From Acinetobacter junii CIP 64.5 (GTDB lineage Bacteria > Pseudomonadota > Gammaproteobacteria > Pseudomonadales > Moraxellaceae), in NCBI RefSeq assembly GCF_000368765.1, contig NZ_KB849653.1, forward strand, positions 43,756-103,596: 59,841 nucleotides of DNA. Reading direction: 5' to 3'. Of the stretch, positions 56,679 through 59,841 are shown piece by piece. Below the pieces are notes generated by a model, which saw only the letters and a list, made by a program, of their open reading frames with translations, was not told the DNA's origin and searched no databases. A program made the translations under genes and the position numbers. How positions within the stretch are numbered: the first letter of the stretch is position 1; every line of letters starts with the position of its first letter.

Positions 56679-58172
56679 ATGACGACCTTAGTACAATTCG
56701 AACAGTTAAAATCTTTAGGCTACAACACTATTCCTGTATACCGTCAACGTTTAGCGGATACCGAAACTCCGCTTTCTGTTTTCGCGCGCTTCAAAGAACA
56801 CAAACAAGCATATTTGTTTGAGTCTGTTGAAGGTGGGGAGAACTGGGCGCGTTATTCCATGATTGGGTTGGGAGAGTCGACAGTTTTTTCTTGCAATGCA
56901 GGAATCTTGACTATTCAACAGTTGGATGGTTCTGTTATTCAACAAGAATGTAGTGATCCATTTCAATATATACGTGATTTTCAAAAACAATTTAAAGTGC
57001 CGACTCAAAATGAGTTGCCCGATTTGCCAAGCTTTACTGGCGGTTTAGTTGGTTATCTTGGTTATGATGCAGTGCGTTATATTGAACCTAAACTTAAAAA
57101 TGTACCAACAGCCGACCCTGTGTCTTTACCCGATTTATGGTTAATGCTATCTAAAACAGTTATTGTTTTTGATAATTTGAAAGATACGTTATTTTTGATT
57201 CATCATGCTGATGTGAATCAAGAAAATGCCTATCAACAAGCACAACAAAAATTAGATCAACTTGAACAATTACTTGCAATACCTGTAAGTCTGCAAGCAA
57301 AGCCGCATTCTGCTCCTCATTTTGAATCTATTACAGGTAAAGAGAAGTTCCTTGCAACCGTTGAGAAGGTAAAAGAGTACATTCGTGCTGGTGATGTGAT
57401 GCAGGTGGTACCTGGTCAGCGTATGGTTTCTGATTTTGATGGTGAAGCATTACAGGTTTATCGTGCGCTCCGTCATTTAAACCCTTCACCTTATTTATTC
57501 TTGGTACAAGGACAAACACTGACGGATCAGAAGCCTTTTCATATTGTTGGTTCATCTCCTGAGATTTTGTCTCGTTTGGAGAATGGTATCGCAACAGTAC
57601 GTCCTTTAGCAGGCACTCGACCACGTGGAAAAACTAAAGAAGAAGATTTGGCTTTAGAGCAAGATTTATTGGCTGATGAAAAAGAAATTGCAGAACATTT
57701 AATGCTGATTGATCTTGGACGAAATGATGTTGGTCGGGTTTCAAAGATTGGTAAGGTTCAAGTCACTGATCGTATGGTGATTGAGCGCTACTCACATGTG
57801 ATGCATATCGTGTCAAATGTTCAGGGTGAGGTTCGAGATGATGTCGATGCGCTTGATGTATTTAAAGCGACATTCCCTGCGGGCACACTTTCAGGTGCAC
57901 CTAAAATTCGTGCAATGGAAATCATTGATGAAGTAGAACCAGTTAAGCGTGGTGTATTTGGTGGTGCTGTTGGATATTTGGGTTGGCATGGTGAAATGGA
58001 TATGTCGATCGCGATTCGTACCTGTGTGATTCGTGATAAAAAAGTATATGTGCAAGCTGGAGCAGGGCTTGTTGCAGACTCAAATCCAGAATCAGAATGG
58101 AATGAAACTCAAATAAAAGCTCGCGCAGTGATCAAAGCGGTTGAATTATCATCAAATGGTTTGATTTTATGA
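56679..58172 (+). CDS. trpE: Anthranilate synthase component I
   Basis: A 497-residue chorismate-using subunit making anthranilate with ammonia from TrpG. The N-terminal segment LFESVEGGENWARYS matches the LLES feedback-tryptophan site; the C-terminal catalytic domain has PLAGTRPRGKT, LIDLGRNDVGRV and FPAGTLSGAPKIRAMEII. trpG is not adjacent, in line with a separate trpGDC cluster in Acinetobacter. An 11-codon leader and inverted repeat lie upstream. Confidence 0.95.
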   Translation: MTTLVQFEQLKSLGYNTIPVYRQRLADTETPLSVFARFKEHKQAYLFESVEGGENWARYSMIGLGESTVFSCNAGILTIQQLDGSVIQQECSDPFQYIRDFQKQFKVPTQNELPDLPSFTGGLVGYLGYDAVRYIEPKLKNVPTADPVSLPDLWLMLSKTVIVFDNLKDTLFLIHHADVNQENAYQQAQQKLDQLEQLLAIPVSLQAKPHSAPHFESITGKEKFLATVEKVKEYIRAGDVMQVVPGQRMVSDFDGEALQVYRALRHLNPSPYLFLVQGQTLTDQKPFHIVGSSPEILSRLENGIATVRPLAGTRPRGKTKEEDLALEQDLLADEKEIAEHLMLIDLGRNDVGRVSKIGKVQVTDRMVIERYSHVMHIVSNVQGEVRDDVDALDVFKATFPAGTLSGAPKIRAMEIIDEVEPVKRGVFGGAVGYLGWHGEMDMSIAIRTCVIRDKKVYVQAGAGLVADSNPESEWNETQIKARAVIKAVELSSNGLIL

Positions 58173-58179
58173 GTTTTTC

Positions 58180-58229
58180 GCAGTTTTTATAAAAAAACTG
58201 CTTGCATAGCCTGAGAGTTTTGCTAAACT
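58180..58229 (+). promoter_or_regulatory. Probable promoter of the tRNA operon
   Basis: TTGCAT (58202-58207) and TAAACT (58224-58229), 16 bases apart, are followed by a GC-rich discriminator GCACACCG typical of stringently controlled stable-RNA promoters. A/T tracts just upstream (58184-58199), which form a hairpin with GCAG/CTGC ends, could be an UP element. The hairpin lacks a T tract and is a poor terminator for trpE. Confidence 0.55.
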
Positions 58230-58270
58230 GCACACCGTTCCGATACGAAACGTACGAAACACTAAGAGAC

Positions 58271-58346
<76 letters not shown>

Positions 58347-58399
58347 TCTTAATGTAGTAGAGTGTTAGAGTGAAGAACAGCACTGTGTAAGTGTGATAT

Positions 58400-58483
58400 G
58401 GTGAGATTCCCGAGCGGCCAAAGGGGGCAGACTGTAACTCTGTTGCGAAAGCTTCGAAGGTTCGAATCCTTCTCTCACCACCA
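58400..58483 (+). tRNA. tRNA-Tyr (anticodon GTA)
   Basis: An 84-base class II tRNA with acceptor GGTGAGA/TCTCACC, anticodon loop CTGTAAC (GTA at 58434-58436), a long variable arm (TTGCGAAAGC region), T loop GTTCGAATC and ACCA end. Confidence 0.96.
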
Positions 58484-58517
58484 TCTAGCTTCGATTGAAG
58501 TGGTTAAGTACCAACGC

Positions 58518-58593
58518 GCGGGAGTAACTCAGTTGGTAGAGTGGCAGCCTTCCAAGCTGCATGTCGCGAGTTCGATCCTCGTCTCCCGCTCCA
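58518..58593 (+). tRNA. tRNA-Gly (anticodon TCC)
   Basis: A 76-base cloverleaf with acceptor GCGGGAG/CTCCCGC, anticodon loop CTTCCAA (TCC at 58551-58553), T loop GTTCGATCC and encoded CCA. Confidence 0.97.
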
Positions 58594-58604
58594 TCGAAGA
58601 GATC

Positions 58605-58679
<75 letters not shown>

Positions 58680-58720
58680 GATATACAACTTGGTAGAATT
58701 TCTACAAGGATTTAAAAAGA

Positions 58721-58744
58721 AGCAGGCTATTATAGTCTGCTTTT
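58721..58744 (+). terminator. Hairpin between the tRNA cluster and tuf
   Basis: GCAGGCTA and TAGTCTGC form an eight-pair stem (one G-U) with a three-base loop, followed by only four T. It may partly terminate or mark processing between tRNA-Thr and tuf. Confidence 0.5.
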
Positions 58745-58844
58745 CAAGTATTAGGTGTCTAGTTTTTTAGGCGAATGTCGATAAAGAAAGTTTTTCAGGG
58801 TTGTTTTTCTCTAAACTGGTGTCGACGTAAACGAGGAAAATCAA

Positions 58845-59841
58845 ATGGCTAAGGCTAAGTTTGAACGTAATAAACCACACGTAAACGTGGGTACAATTGG
58901 TCACGTTGACCATGGTAAAACAACTTTAACTGCTGCGATTGCAACAATTTGTGCAAAAACTTACGGCGGTGAAGCGAAAGATTACTCACAAATCGACTCT
59001 GCTCCTGAAGAAAAAGCACGTGGTATTACAATTAATACATCACACGTAGAATACGATTCTCCAATCCGTCACTACGCTCACGTAGACTGCCCGGGCCACG
59101 CCGATTATGTTAAAAACATGATTACTGGTGCTGCTCAGATGGACGGCGCGATCCTTGTATGTGCTGCGACTGATGGTCCAATGCCACAAACTCGTGAACA
59201 CATCCTTCTTTCTCGTCAGGTCGGTGTACCTTACATCATCGTATTCTTAAACAAGTGTGACCTTGTTGATGATGAAGAATTACTTGAATTAGTAGAAATG
59301 GAAGTTCGTGAACTTCTTTCTACTTATGACTTCCCAGGTGATGACACTCCAATCATCCGTGGTTCAGCTCTTCAAGCATTAAACGGTAACGACGGTCCTT
59401 ACGGTGAAGCTTCTGTTCTTGCACTTGTAGAAGCGCTTGACTCTTACATCCCAGAACCAGAGCGTGCAATCGATAAAGCATTCTTGATGCCAATCGAAGA
59501 CGTATTCTCTATCTCTGGTCGTGGTACAGTAGTAACTGGTCGTGTAGAAGCTGGTATCATCAAAGTTGGTGAGTCTGTTGAAATCGTTGGTATCCGTGAT
59601 ACTCAAACGACTACAGTTACTGGCGTTGAAATGTTCCGTAAACTTCTTGACGAAGGTCGTGCGGGTGAGAACTGTGGTATCTTACTTCGTGGTACTAAGC
59701 GTGAAGACGTACAACGTGGTCAAGTACTTGCTAAACCAGGTACAATCAAGCCGCACACTAAATTCGATGCAGAAGTATACGTACTTTCTAAAGAAGAAGG
59801 TGGTCGTCATACTCCATTCCTTAACGGTTACCGTCCACAGT
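58845..59841 (+). CDS. tuf: Elongation factor Tu, 3' end cut by the window edge
   Basis: The first 332 residues of EF-Tu (usual length about 396). The GTPase motifs are [18 protein letters not shown] and NKCD; domain 2 starts near residue 210. GAGG lies nine bases upstream. Codon use is strongly biased to a few codons (for example CGT, GGT, GTA), as for a highly expressed gene. It follows the tRNA operon, so it is the tufB-type copy in E. coli terms. Confidence 0.98.
   Translation, partial: MAKAKFERNKPHVNVGTIGHVDHGKTTLTAAIATICAKTYGGEAKDYSQIDSAPEEKARGITINTSHVEYDSPIRHYAHVDCPGHADYVKNMITGAAQMDGAILVCAATDGPMPQTREHILLSRQVGVPYIIVFLNKCDLVDDEELLELVEMEVRELLSTYDFPGDDTPIIRGSALQALNGNDGPYGEASVLALVEALDSYIPEPERAIDKAFLMPIEDVFSISGRGTVVTGRVEAGIIKVGESVEIVGIRDTQTTTVTGVEMFRKLLDEGRAGENCGILLRGTKREDVQRGQVLAKPGTIKPHTKFDAEVYVLSKEEGGRHTPFLNGYRPQ

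Overview
The window is a stretch of chromosome from a gamma-proteobacterium of the genus Acinetobacter (Moraxellaceae). The call rests on low-GC coding sequence throughout, on gene orders I know from that genus (nrdR-ribD-adenine methylase, argH-algZ-algR-hemC-hemD, gspN-gspC-gspD, tRNA-Thr/Tyr/Gly/Thr-tuf), and on a 1101-bp insertion sequence that looks like ISAba11. The species cannot be fixed from this window. Nearly all of it is core housekeeping sequence; the accessory content is two complete insertion sequences and the edge of a third.

Layout. 1-9 kb: edge of an IS4-family transposase, comM, ubiK, the nitrogen-sensing pair glnK-amtB behind a sigma-54-type promoter, nrdR, ribD with an overlapping solitary adenine methylase (probably AamA), a GlpF-type channel, and riboflavin synthase. 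9-22 kb: a coiled-coil protein, holC, pepA, divergent lptF-lptG, gpmI, an S41 protease, then pilR, pilS and a GacA-type regulator on the minus strand, and PBP7-type pbpG. 22-25 kb: an ISAba11-like element and two poorly characterised genes. 25-40 kb: thrC and hom, lipoprotein-type dsbC, xerD, the Fur-boxed feoA-feoB-small membrane protein operon, murD-ftsW, gluQRS, dksA, cpdA, nudF and thiC with a TPP riboswitch. 40-49 kb: phoU, an unlisted 39-residue membrane protein, a candidate small RNA, yggX, argH, algZ-algR, hemC-hemD-hemX-hemY and a thioesterase. 49-60 kb: an IS5-family element upstream of an H-NS-type gene, gspN-gspC-gspD, an FHA protein, gph, trpE, four tRNA genes and the 5' part of tuf.

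Several units are coupled. feoA/feoB, lptF/lptG, hemD/hemX, hemY/thioesterase and ribD/methylase overlap by 4 bases (ATGA), and gspN/gspC overlap by one. Control elements read directly from sequence include the TPP riboswitch, a Fur box inside the feo promoter, a GG/GA-type sigma-54 promoter at glnK, and many intrinsic terminators. Several obvious longest reading frames start too early, and their starts were corrected from ribosome-binding sites or from promoters lying inside the apparent extension (comM, glnK, gacA, hom, feoA, ftsW, dksA, algR, hns, gspN).

The observations I rate highest are: (1) a minus-strand small-RNA candidate at about 41.15-41.23 kb with two hairpins that each expose CCCCC, ending in a U tract; (2) an 11-codon leader frame with a single Trp codon overlapping the end of gph, whose Trp codon abuts one arm of an inverted repeat ending just before the trpE ribosome-binding region; (3) a possible hybrid promoter made by the right end of the IS5-family element pointing at hns; (4) the 39-residue membrane protein after phoU. 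No large undescribed multi-gene system (CRISPR, toxin island, defence island) is visible here.
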